64,000 bases of DNA, from assembly GCA_023447635.1 (NCBI GenBank), contig JAEXNA010000246.1, positions 58,908 to 122,907 of the forward strand, read 5' to 3'. The notes below the pieces were generated by a model. It was given only the letters and a program-made list of their open reading frames with translations. It was not told where the DNA came from and did no database searches. Shown here piece by piece: positions 8,604 through 18,480 of this stretch. Made by a program: the position numbers and the translations under genes. Position 1 is the stretch's first letter, and each line of letters begins with the position of its first letter. This DNA is from Vulcanimicrobiota bacterium (GTDB lineage Bacteria; Vulcanimicrobiota; Xenobia; Xenobiales; JADMJV01).

Positions 8604-11023
8604 CCTCGGCGCGAGTTCCGGGACCCCCCCTGAACTTGCGTGGGCGACTGGCGGCCTGGCCGCGCTCTGTTCCCTTTGCCCTGAGCGTCTGCGCATTTCT
8701 GCTCTTTTCTCCGTTCTTTCTGGCGGGCAAAGTCTTCGTACCGGCCGACTTCCTGAATTTCATCCTTCCCTGGCGAGTTTCCGGTGGACCGGGCGTTCAT
8801 AACCTCGAACAGTTCGACACGGCCGCCCTGTTCTTTCCACTGAGCTCGTTTATCAACGAGCGCCTTAAAGTCGGGGACCTCCCGCTCTGGGACCCCAGCG
8901 TCTTCTGTGGCTACCCCCTGGTCGCGTGCGGCTATGGAGTTCTCTTCTACCCCCCCAGGTTGCTGGCCCACTACTTGCTGACTCCGGAAATCGCCGTCAC
9001 GCTGCTGCTGTTCTTTCACACCGTCGGGTCGGGGCTGGGCATGTACGGCTGGCTTCGACAGAAGAGCCTGACCCCCCGAGGTGCGGGAGTCGGCGCCCTG
9101 TGCTGGATGCTCAACAGCATGAGCGCCTCCTGGCTAGAGTTGGATCTCAGCCTGATGGCGTTCTACCTGCCTCTCATGCTGTGGTCCTTCGACCGCAGCC
9201 AGTGGGGGCTACTGGCCATCGCCGGTGGCCTGTGCATCAACGCCGGCCACGCCCAGATGGCCTTCTACGCGGGTTGGATCGTAGCGGCCTACGCCCTCTA
9301 TCGCATAGCACTCAGCCGGCGGCCGAGCTCACTCGTCTACCTGATCTTGAGCGGGATAGGTGTGGTGATGATGTCGGCCCCGACGACCTTGCCGTTCCTG
9401 GAGCTTCTCAAGACCTCGCAACGAGCGGCTTTCAGCTGGCCAGAGCTGCAGAGACACTCGGCGTCAACGCTTAGCTTCCTGGCCACCACGCTCAATCCTG
9501 ACCTGCTAGGCAACCCTAGCCGGGGCTTTATGCTTAACCGCACGGTCAGCAACTACCCCTACTGCGAATTTGCCGACTACTTCGGCTTGGTCCCACTTGC
9601 CCTGGCTCTCTACATCGCTTTTAACCCTCGGGGCGCTCGCTGCGGCGTGAGTGAAATCCGCTTCTGGAGCGGGTTGGCCGTTTCCGCGCTGCTCTTTGCC
9701 GCGACCACCCCCTTCTACCGGGCTCTGCTGGTGCTGCTACCCGTCTTGAGCAAGGCGATCCCCGGCCGTTTCGTCTTTGTCTTCCTGTTCGCCGGCTGCG
9801 TTTTGGCCGCGCATGGGTATGAAGCCTGGGAGGAGGAGATCGATTGCCGTCGTTGGGTGGCTCGCGCGGTGGCCCCGGTCAGCGTTCTGTTTAGCCTGGG
9901 TCTGACAGCCCTCGCGATTGGGCTGTCCTTCCGCGCCCCCGCGCTGGGCGAGTGGCTGGCGAGGAGCCTCGACCCGGCTCAGGTCAAGCTCCCTCCTGCC
10001 CTGCCTCCTGGACCAGAGCAGATACGGGGTTGGCTCGAAGGGCTAAACTCGGCCTATCTGTTCAACCCTCAGATATGGATGACCGTTGCCGCCGGGCCGT
10101 TGACCTGGGCCACGATCAGACGCCCTCGACCGGCCCTTCTCGGCCTGTTTGTGGCCGCCGACCTTCTTCTTTTCGCCAGTCATTACAACACAGTGGTCGA
10201 CCGGAGCAGCCTGAAGCCGACCGTTCCCTCCCTCGGCTACCTGCAAGAGCAGCCCGGGCTCTTCCGGGTCGACAAGCGGGGGGCGGCGTTCTACAACACC
10301 TTGACTCCCTACGGGCTGACCCTGGTGACCGGTTACGGGTCCGTTATCCCTCAGCGATACCTGGAGACGATGGCCGCCACCCAGGGCGACCGAACGGCTC
10401 TGATGCGCTCCATCGACCTGCGGGATTTCAGCTCTCCCGTTCTGTCGGCTTTGAATCTGGCCTACGTGATGCAAGCCCCCATAGCCGGGCTACAGGGGCC
10501 GCCAGGCTGGGAAGAGGTGTACTCTGGCGAGGTCAAACTGTTCCGCAACCCTCGCGTCTTACCTCGGGCCTACGTGCGAGGTGAGGCTGTGATCGCCGCG
10601 GACTTCCAGCAGGCCCTGGCTCACTTGCGCAGCCCGAACTTCGCCCCAGAAAAAGAGGTGGTCCTGGAGAGTCCGCCCCCGGGCCCTGTTGACCCGAAAG
10701 CCAACGACGCCGTGGTGACCGTAGAGCAGTACGAACCGAATAGGGTCGTGCTCTCGACCACCCTCGAGGCGCCCGGAATACTGGTGCTGGCGGATACCTA
10801 TTACCCCGGCTGGGTTTGCCAGGAGCGGGACGGGCGACGACGCGAGATCGTCCCGGCCAACGGATCCAGTCGCGGGGTCTACCTCGAGGCTGGAGAGCAT
10901 CGGCTGGAGTTTCGCTTCGAGCCCGAGCCCTTTTACCGAGGCGTCAAGTTGGCCATTCTTGGCCTGCTGCTTTGCCTGGCGGCTGGTGCTGTGAGCTGGG
11001 GGCGGGGTCGGGGACGGCCGTAA
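8600..11023 (+). CDS. YfhO-type multi-pass membrane protein
   Basis: This 807-residue protein has about a dozen hydrophobic segments from residue 20 to about 580, then a soluble C-terminal domain and a final membrane helix. The N-terminal loop with FADFLNF-like and PLWDPSVFCGYPL motifs, and the C-terminal LVLADTYYPGW...RGVYLEAGEH pattern, are typical of bacterial YfhO proteins. These are GT-C-like and linked to glycosylation of cell-envelope polymers such as lipoteichoic acid in Firmicutes. The ATG at 8600 overlaps the previous stop. Two methyltransferases follow convergently, with which it overlaps by 80 bases. The substrate is unknown. Confidence 0.8.
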   Translation: MTSARVPGPPLNLRGRLAAWPRSVPFALSVCAFLLFSPFFLAGKVFVPADFLNFILPWRVSGGPGVHNLEQFDTAALFFPLSSFINERLKVGDLPLWDPSVFCGYPLVACGYGVLFYPPRLLAHYLLTPEIAVTLLLFFHTVGSGLGMYGWLRQKSLTPRGAGVGALCWMLNSMSASWLELDLSLMAFYLPLMLWSFDRSQWGLLAIAGGLCINAGHAQMAFYAGWIVAAYALYRIALSRRPSSLVYLILSGIGVVMMSAPTTLPFLELLKTSQRAAFSWPELQRHSASTLSFLATTLNPDLLGNPSRGFMLNRTVSNYPYCEFADYFGLVPLALALYIAFNPRGARCGVSEIRFWSGLAVSALLFAATTPFYRALLVLLPVLSKAIPGRFVFVFLFAGCVLAAHGYEAWEEEIDCRRWVARAVAPVSVLFSLGLTALAIGLSFRAPALGEWLARSLDPAQVKLPPALPPGPEQIRGWLEGLNSAYLFNPQIWMTVAAGPLTWATIRRPRPALLGLFVAADLLLFASHYNTVVDRSSLKPTVPSLGYLQEQPGLFRVDKRGAAFYNTLTPYGLTLVTGYGSVIPQRYLETMAATQGDRTALMRSIDLRDFSSPVLSALNLAYVMQAPIAGLQGPPGWEEVYSGEVKLFRNPRVLPRAYVRGEAVIAADFQQALAHLRSPNFAPEKEVVLESPPPGPVDPKANDAVVTVEQYEPNRVVLSTTLEAPGILVLADTYYPGWVCQERDGRRREIVPANGSSRGVYLEAGEHRLEFRFEPEPFYRGVKLAILGLLLCLAAGAVSWGRGRGRP

Positions 11024-11828
11024 TAATGTACTCGACGATGCCGGGCGCCCCCAACGGGACCGGCTGCTGAAGCAGTTCGTCTCGCGCGGCCGCTGATATA
11101 GCGGGACGTAGCCAGGGCCAGTTGGGATAGTGCCGGAAGGCGACTTTGTAGAAGAACTCCAGCGCCGCTGGAGGCAGATAGCGCTCGAACGACGAGTTCA
11201 GCGCGGCCCCGCCTATCCCCTGACAGTCGACGACGCGATAGCCAGACTTGCGCAGAAGAGACGACCAGGTGTCATGGTCGTAAAGGTGATGGTGCTGAAA
11301 AAATCCATCGATGGCGCCAGCCAGCGCCATCCCTAGTCGGGTGCTCCGCGACTCGACCGCCCGGACCATCCGCAGAGTGCGAGTCCAGCCGAAGGCCGGA
11401 ACCAGGAGAAGCAAACGCCCGTCCGGTTTCAGGCAGGCGCGAATGTTGGTCAACGCTCCATGGATGTCCGGAACGTGCTCCATCGAGCAGTTGCCGATCA
11501 CAAAGTCGTAGGACCCCTCCGGAACGGTGTTCGAGATGTCGCCCTGCATCAATTTGACGAAAACGCCCGAAGCTTTGGCCAGGGCGGTCTCGTCGGCGTC
11601 GAGATCGATACCGTGCAGCGAGTGCTTTTCGCTGCCCGGGAAAGCTCGCCAGAACGAACCGTCTCCGCAGCCCACGTCCAGGATGGTCTGAGGCTCCGAG
11701 GGGATCGCTTTGTAAAGCGGCACCATGCGCTGGGCGTGTTTGACGGCCAGTGAGGTGGGGACCTGACGGACGAATCGCGTCAGCAGTTCGGCCATGAGGG
11801 TCGAATCAAGACTCTGAGAGGCGCTCAC
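10944..11828 (-). CDS. Class I SAM-dependent methyltransferase
   Basis: The protein has 294 residues from a GTG at 11828. The SAM-binding motif I is ILDVGCGDGSFW near residue 60, the acidic residue ending beta-2 is in HGIDLDADE, and the post-I region is GNCSMEHVPD. The C-terminal half is of the Methyltransf_11/23 type and carries a His-rich helix and a DHDTW motif. The GTG overlaps the stop of the upstream methyltransferase (GTGA), so the pair is coupled. A role in modifying a lipid or sugar near the YfhO-type protein is an inference from position. Confidence 0.75.
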   Translation of the reverse strand: MSASQSLDSTLMAELLTRFVRQVPTSLAVKHAQRMVPLYKAIPSEPQTILDVGCGDGSFWRAFPGSEKHSLHGIDLDADETALAKASGVFVKLMQGDISNTVPEGSYDFVIGNCSMEHVPDIHGALTNIRACLKPDGRLLLLVPAFGWTRTLRMVRAVESRSTRLGMALAGAIDGFFQHHHLYDHDTWSSLLRKSGYRVVDCQGIGGAALNSSFERYLPPAALEFFYKVAFRHYPNWPWLRPAISAAARDELLQQPVPLGAPGIVEYIITAVPDPAPSSQHQPPGKAAGQEWPT

Positions 11829-12502
11829 GAAGGCTTCCTTCCTGTTCCGATCAACGCCAGCCAGCCCGGAGTTCGACCGATCGTGACCTCGCCGAGAAAC
11901 TCTTCCATCAGACGGCGAAGCTTGCCCCGAGAGAACTTGGTCGGGTGGATACCCGCCCGTGAGAACCCTTTGCTCCGGGCCACCAGTTCGAGAAACGTCT
12001 TCTCGATCAGCGGCAGGGTGATCTGGCCGTAGTCCGGGGTAGAGAGCTGAACCAGCCCGCCGGGGCGAGTCACCCGGACCAGTTCCGCCAGCCAAACTTC
12101 GGGTTCGAGAACATGTTCGACGACCTCGGTAGCGAAGACAAAATCAAAACTCTGGTCGGGAAAGGGCAAACTGAGCGGTTCGCAAGCCACAAAGGTGGCT
12201 CCCGACGGTCCGAAGCGCTCCTGGCTTGTTCGGACCGCGCGCTCGTCGACATCCACGCCGGTGTAGCTATGTTGGGGGGGCAGATGGGGATAGATCTGGG
12301 AGAGGCCGCAGCCCACGTTAAGCAGCTTCAAAGGAGCCGGACCGCAAGCAGAAAGCGCATCGAGCACCGCCTGCCGAATGGGCCGATGATAGAGGCTCCA
12401 GGGGAAGCGATCGACCACCTCGAGATTCTTATGATAGTCCGTGCCAGGTTGCATGCGCCTAGGTTCGGAAGGCGCACCGCTAACCCTGCGACAGTCCGTC
12501 AT
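11825..12502 (-). CDS. Class I SAM-dependent methyltransferase
   Basis: The protein is 225 residues from the outermost ATG. An internal ATG at 12454 (beginning MQPGTDYHKNLE) gives 209 residues and fits the family better, and neither start has a strong ribosome-binding site. Motif I is LLNVGCGLSQIYPHL, followed by YTGVDVDERA and the FVFATEVVEHVLEP post-motif typical of Methyltransf_11. It is the first gene of a two-gene unit with the overlapping methyltransferase downstream and is divergent from ettA. The substrate is unknown. Confidence 0.75.
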   Translation of the reverse strand: MTDCRRVSGAPSEPRRMQPGTDYHKNLEVVDRFPWSLYHRPIRQAVLDALSACGPAPLKLLNVGCGLSQIYPHLPPQHSYTGVDVDERAVRTSQERFGPSGATFVACEPLSLPFPDQSFDFVFATEVVEHVLEPEVWLAELVRVTRPGGLVQLSTPDYGQITLPLIEKTFLELVARSKGFSRAGIHPTKFSRGKLRRLMEEFLGEVTIGRTPGWLALIGTGRKPS

Positions 12503-12597
12503 ACGGCCCTGGAGCGTTCCCAGCTACCAGCTCTGGAAACGGGTTCGGGACGCAAGGGGGGAAAGGGAATAGCCTTCGTTGGAAGAACCACCGGCGC

Positions 12598-14231
<1,634 letters not shown>

Positions 14232-14232
<1 letters not shown>

Positions 14233-15350
14233 TGACCGCCTGTTTATCCAATACGGACTTCGCCAGGCTGGTCGACCCTCTGGTCACCACCCTGGCGGAG
14301 AACGACATCCAGGTCTCCCTCCGCGAGGTGGTCTTGCAGATCTTGCGCTGCGCCCAGAGCTTCGTCCCGTGCGAAGCGGGTTCGGTCATGCTCAGCCACC
14401 CCTCGCAGGAGGGCGCCCTGGTGTTCGTCGCCTCGTTCGGTGCCGGAGCCGAGGACCTTATTGGAACGGTGCTGCCCCCGGACACCGGAATCGCCGGTCG
14501 GGTCTATCGCAGCGGTCAACCCGCCCTGACCAACACGCCCGCCGTCGAGTCGACCTTTTATCAGGAGATCGACAAGTTGACGCAGAACCAGACGGCCTCG
14601 CTTCTGGTCGTGCCGGTCAACGCCTTTGACCGCCCGGTCGGCGTGTTAAGCCTGCTGAATTCGGCCCGGGGCGAGTTTTTCGAAAGCGACCTGGCCTTGC
14701 TCACCGTTTTCGGAGACTATCTGACCCACAGCCTGCAACTCCTTATCGAAGCTCGCCGCGAGCGTCAGGCGGCCTTGATCGACCATCTGACGGGCCTGGG
14801 CAACGATCGGTTTCTCTACAGCTATCTGCAGGAGACCATCGAAACCGCCATGGAAAACGGCCAGGACGTCGGGCTGATTTTCCTGGACCTCGACCACTTC
14901 AAAGCCGTGGTCGATACCCACGGCCACCTGGTGGGCTCGCAGGCGCTCCGAGAGGTTGGTCATCTGATCGGCGACGCGGTCCAGGAGTTCTCTGGCGTGG
15001 CCGCGCGCTACGGCGGCGACGAGTATGTCGTGGTCATGCCCGGGGGTAAACACGACGAAGTCAAAGCGCTCGGCGAAAAGCTACGCCGGACCATCGAAGG
15101 TGCGGTCCTCACCTGCGAGGGCGAACCCGGTCAAGAACCGATCGTGCTGCGTGGCGCGGTGACGGCGTCCATCGGCGCAGCCTCGCTGCATCACCTGAAG
15201 AAGATCTGCAAAAACGCCATCGAAGTCCGCCAACTCCTGATCCGAGAGGCCGACAAGGCGATGTACGTCGCCAAAGCCAAAGGGAAGAACTGCGTCCACT
15301 GGGCGCCCGACGAGGTCGGCGACCTGCCGCCCCTCAAAAGCCGACGCTGA
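14232..15350 (+). CDS. GAF-GGDEF diguanylate cyclase
   Basis: This 372-residue cytosolic protein has an N-terminal GAF sensor domain (about residues 25-170) and a GGDEF domain (about 180-350) that makes cyclic di-GMP from two GTP. The GGDEF start motif is DHLTGLGNDRFL, the metal/GTP region FLDLDHFK, and the active-site loop is YGGDEY, a conservative variant of GGDEF expected to be active. I see no RxxD inhibitory site directly upstream of the loop. It overlaps ettA by one base, so its expression is tied to a translation factor gene. Two tandem-PilZ proteins in the window are possible effectors. Confidence 0.9.
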
Positions 15351-15368
15351 TCGCCTACGGCTGCTCCC

Positions 15369-15552
15369 TAGTGCTCCGTCAAACTTAAATTCAGGGATCC
15401 TGACGGAGATCCATCGATTCTGACATTGTTATTCTTCAGTTACGTACAGCTCGGTATCCCGTCAAGCGGGACCGAGGTGCGCCTTCAGAATAACTTCCTC
15501 AGAATCGCGCCTCCCCATCATTACCCCTAAATTTAAGCTTGACAGAGCACTA
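15369..15552. mobile_element. Fold-back MITE with TA target duplication
   Basis: The 180-bp element at 15371-15550 is flanked by TA on both sides. Its ends are 26-bp terminal inverted repeats with three mismatches: the left end starts GTGCTCCGTCAAACTTAAAT, and the right end read on the other strand starts GTGCTCTGTCAAGCTTAAAT. The palindrome continues inward about the axis near 15461 (CGATTCTGA and GTTATTCT each recur inverted), so the whole element can form one long imperfect hairpin. It has no coding frame. TA duplications point to mobilisation by an IS630/Tc1-mariner type transposase. The right end supplies the engB stop codon. Confidence 0.8.
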
Positions 15553-16209
15553 GTCGGGCGTCGCGAAGTCGCCGGAGAACGTCGAAGCGACGTCTCTTTC
15601 GGTGGGGTTCTCTCGCCATTCTTTGAGTCCCCACCAGACCGCTTCGGCTCCATCTCCGGTCTCGGCAGAGAACAGATACAGCCCGCGACTAAACTTCAGG
15701 TCCTTTCGCACCGCCGCTGCCATCTTGCCGGCCTGGGCGCGCTTGGCCTTATCCGTCTTGGTCACCACCACACCAACTTCGATCCCGGCGGCGTTCAGCC
15801 ACTGGTTCATCACGATGTCGTTGGGCTGGGCGCCGTGGCGAGAGTCGATCAGCTGGATCACGCCGAGCAGCGACTCGCGCTCGAGCAGGTACCGCTCCAG
15901 GTTCAACCGCCAGCGCGCCTGCTCGGTCTTGGAGACTTTAGCAAAGCCATAACCCGGCAAGTCGACCAACGCCCAGGTGTCCTGGACGAGATAGTAGTTG
16001 ATAAGGCGGGTCTTACCAGGCGTGTTACTGGTGTGGGCCAGCTTTTTGCGCTTGGTAAGCTTGTTGATGAACGAGCTTTTCCCCACGTTGGAACGGCCGA
16101 TCATGGCGACCTCTGGCTTTCCGCCGAGATCGGGACAGTGATCAAGGTCGGGAGCGCTGAGTAAGAACTCGACCTGGGGAGATTTATAAGGCGATGTTTT
16201 TCCGGGCAC
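15550..16209 (-). CDS. engB: Ribosome-biogenesis GTPase EngB (YsxC/YihA)
   Basis: The 219-residue protein is a TRAFAC GTPase with G1 GRSNVGKSSFIN near residue 38, switch-I Thr in TPGKTRLINYY, G3 DLPGYGFAKV and G4 TKTDK. It assists assembly of the large ribosomal subunit. The start is a GTG at 16209 with AAGGA six bases upstream. The TAG stop lies at the junction with the adjacent MITE and uses the TA target site plus the element's terminal G, so the insertion appears to have set the present C-terminus (ending SGDFATPD). Confidence 0.95.
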   Translation of the reverse strand: MPGKTSPYKSPQVEFLLSAPDLDHCPDLGGKPEVAMIGRSNVGKSSFINKLTKRKKLAHTSNTPGKTRLINYYLVQDTWALVDLPGYGFAKVSKTEQARWRLNLERYLLERESLLGVIQLIDSRHGAQPNDIVMNQWLNAAGIEVGVVVTKTDKAKRAQAGKMAAAVRKDLKFSRGLYLFSAETGDGAEAVWWGLKEWRENPTERDVASTFSGDFATPD

Positions 16210-16269
16210 GGCGCGTCCTTCTGCCCCTGGGGGGGGCAGGCCTCTTCTCGACCGGCCGGGAGAGGCGTC

Positions 16270-17019
16270 CTACTCTCCCGCTGCGGCCTCGCCGCCGCCT
16301 TCGGCGCCTCCGGAATCGCCCACAATGGCTGCGGCCAGCGAAACGCCGTTCGAGGGCGCCTGCTTACTGAAGTAGCCAGGAGGTGGGGTCTGGTTAGGCG
16401 GCAAGTAGGTTCCGTTCTGATAAGCCGCCAGCGAAGCCGCCGGATTGTAGGTCTGCGGAAAACCAGAAGAGTAAGGCGTGAGCATCGGAGCAATACTCTG
16501 AGAATAGGGCGCCATCGCGTTCCCAAAGGTGTTATAGCCCGCCGCGCTAGCGCCCTCGGGATAGATGCTGTTCATCGCGGCAAAGCTCTGCTGGTAAGCG
16601 CCCAGGTCGCCACCGAAGCTCAGGTTGCCCATCGTCGAGCGGAAGTCGCCGGGAGGCGCCCAGCCCGTCCTGTATTCGACCCCGTGAGAGTCAAAGTTGT
16701 AGGCCGCGTTTCCGAAATAGAGGCCGGCTTGAGAGGTCGAGGGGAGAGGAGCCCCACCCGAGGTGTAGGGCTGCCCGATGTAGGCCGAAAACTGGCCAGC
16801 CGTGGTAACGTTCGGTCCGCCTCGGAGATTGCCGAAGGGGCCGAAGGCCGAAGGCTCCATAAGCCCGCCGAAAGCCGAAAGAGAGGAGGGGTCCTTGGGA
16901 CGGATCATGGTGTTGAGCAGCCCCGACATCATCGTCAGCCCTAGCGCCGACGTTCCTCCACTGGCAATGCCAGAACCCACCGCACCCAGAGCGGGTAGTA
17001 AACCAACCGAACCGAACAT
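16270..17019 (-). CDS. Gly/Ala/Ser/Pro/Tyr-rich low-complexity protein
   Basis: The protein has about 249 residues from the ATG at 17019, which has GAAGGGG five bases upstream. A GTG six bases earlier is also in frame. The first 40 residues are hydrophobic and glycine-rich (LLPALGAVGSGIASGG), possibly a membrane-associated or export segment, though not a classical signal peptide. The remainder is low in charge and rich in Gly, Tyr, Pro, Asn and Ser, with no Cys. I recognise no family. The composition suggests a disordered or surface-exposed protein. It is divergent from the gene starting at 17121. Confidence 0.6.
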   Translation of the reverse strand: MFGSVGLLPALGAVGSGIASGGTSALGLTMMSGLLNTMIRPKDPSSLSAFGGLMEPSAFGPFGNLRGGPNVTTAGQFSAYIGQPYTSGGAPLPSTSQAGLYFGNAAYNFDSHGVEYRTGWAPPGDFRSTMGNLSFGGDLGAYQQSFAAMNSIYPEGASAAGYNTFGNAMAPYSQSIAPMLTPYSSGFPQTYNPAASLAAYQNGTYLPPNQTPPPGYFSKQAPSNGVSLAAAIVGDSGGAEGGGEAAAGE

Positions 17020-17120
17020 AAACACCCCTTCAGCTTGCTCGCGATATCATACCCAAATCCGTTGTGAAGCTCAACGTTTTCGCGGAGGTTCGCCTGTTTC
17101 TCCCGGAGAATGCTGGAGCT

Positions 17121-17675
17121 ATGAAGGGAAGGCAGGACGAGGCGGTCTGGCAACAGACTCGTACTCTCGAAGATCTGCGTCTACGAGCGGTCGAGATGGC
17201 CCGGTCGTCCGACAACGGACTGCGAGACGACACCAAAAAGGCGCTACGCGACCTTTCGGGGTGGCTTCTCGACCGTTCCGCTCGATTCGCGACCCTGTCG
17301 CGCAGCAAGACCAAGGTGTCGGTCACGCGACTACGCCTGTTGACTCTTCAACTCGAGAAGTTGCTCGAGCAGATCAGCCGTGGCGCCAACGGAGCCAAGC
17401 CAGAAACCCTGCTCTGCGATCGCCTCTACGACCTGCTCGAGAACCAGCAGCGACGCGACCTCTATGACGATATGATCGGCTGCCTCCGCGAACTCTCGAC
17501 CCTTTCGGTCGAGCGAGGCCAGGGCCGGCAAGCCGTCCTGTACAACGATATGGCGCAGCGTCTCGAACTGCGACTAGAGTCGGGTCACATCGAACTCGAC
17601 AACGAAGAACAGCGGGCCAAAGACGAGGCCCTCTACGCTGAGTTTCAGCAGAAACTGGAGTCGATGAGATCTTGA
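17121..17675 (+). CDS. Helical protein of unknown function
   Basis: The protein is 184 residues from the ATG at 17121. A GTG at 17064 would add 19 residues but has no ribosome-binding site, and the GGAG before the chosen ATG is close (2 bases), so the start is uncertain. The sequence is almost entirely charged and heptad-like (many Leu, Glu, Arg), suggesting an all-helical or coiled-coil cytosolic protein. No domain is recognised. Its TGA overlaps the ATG of the ankyrin protein by one base, so the two form an operon. Confidence 0.6.
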   Translation: MKGRQDEAVWQQTRTLEDLRLRAVEMARSSDNGLRDDTKKALRDLSGWLLDRSARFATLSRSKTKVSVTRLRLLTLQLEKLLEQISRGANGAKPETLLCDRLYDLLENQQRRDLYDDMIGCLRELSTLSVERGQGRQAVLYNDMAQRLELRLESGHIELDNEEQRAKDEALYAEFQQKLESMRS

Positions 17676-18403
17676 TGAGTCAATACCCCTGGCGTAACAC
17701 CCTCCTGACCATCGGCCTGGCGCTCGCTCTGGGCGGCGCCGTCCAGGCTCAGTTTCTCCCCCCTTCCATGCCCTCGATGCCAGGGGGGATCTCACCTCGA
17801 GCTCAGCAGATGAAGAGCGACGCCCGAGCGGTGAAATCGCCCTCGACCGTCCAGACCAACAGTGCTGGAACTGCCAGCCCATCGAAAAGCAGCACCCCTG
17901 CTCCGGCGGCCCCTTCCGCCACCTCTTCACTGCACCGCGCGGCCGCCGAAGGAAATACCGCCGAAGTCCAGGCCGACATCGCCGCCAACCCGGCCGTCCT
18001 GAAGAGGCGGGATAGCGAAGGCTTCGTCGCTCTTCATCACGCCGCTCTCGGGGGACACCTGGACACGGTTCAAGCCATTCTAGCGCAGGGCGCTGAGGTG
18101 AACGCCCGAGGCTTACGGGGAGAGACGCCGCTGTATCTTGCGGCCGCCCGAGGCAACGCCGAGGTGGTTGCCGCCCTGCTCGAAGCCGGCGCGGACCCCA
18201 ACTTGACCAGCAGCGATGGCAAGAGTCCTCTGCATCGAGCCGCCTCGGAAGGCCGCCTGGCGGCTGTCAAAGCGCTCCTCAAAGGCAACGCGGACGCTTC
18301 GCTCAAAGACAAACAGGGTCGCACGGCTTTGGACCTGGCCGAGCGGTATAAGGCCGGCAACGAGGCCAACCAGGTGATCGGCGAACTTCTCAAAGCGAGA
18401 TAG
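17675..18403 (+). CDS. Exported ankyrin-repeat protein
   Basis: The protein has 242 residues from the ATG at 17675. It begins with a Sec signal peptide (hydrophobic LLTIGLALALGGAVQA, cleavage expected after AQA) and a Ser/Pro/Thr-rich linker. About four ankyrin repeats follow from residue 90 to the end, with the consensus pieces GFVALHHAALGGHLDTV, GETPLYLAAARGNAEVV, GKSPLHRAASEGRL and GRTALDLAERY. Ankyrin repeats mediate protein binding, so a periplasmic scaffold role is plausible. The gene is followed by a strong bidirectional terminator. Confidence 0.85.
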   Translation: MSQYPWRNTLLTIGLALALGGAVQAQFLPPSMPSMPGGISPRAQQMKSDARAVKSPSTVQTNSAGTASPSKSSTPAPAAPSATSSLHRAAAEGNTAEVQADIAANPAVLKRRDSEGFVALHHAALGGHLDTVQAILAQGAEVNARGLRGETPLYLAAARGNAEVVAALLEAGADPNLTSSDGKSPLHRAASEGRLAAVKALLKGNADASLKDKQGRTALDLAERYKAGNEANQVIGELLKAR

Positions 18404-18420
18404 TCCTCGCGCCGACCACG

Positions 18421-18451
18421 AAAAAGAGCCCGTCAGTTCGGGCTCTTTTTT
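18421..18451. terminator. Bidirectional intrinsic terminator (ankyrin gene / gpmI)
   Basis: A 12-base stem (AAAAAGAGCCCG / CGGGCTCTTTTT) with a 6-base loop is flanked by A and T tracts. It lies between the convergent ankyrin and gpmI genes and can terminate on both strands. Confidence 0.9.
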
Positions 18452-18480
18452 GCTCCTGATAGGGTGACGAAACGCTTCGG

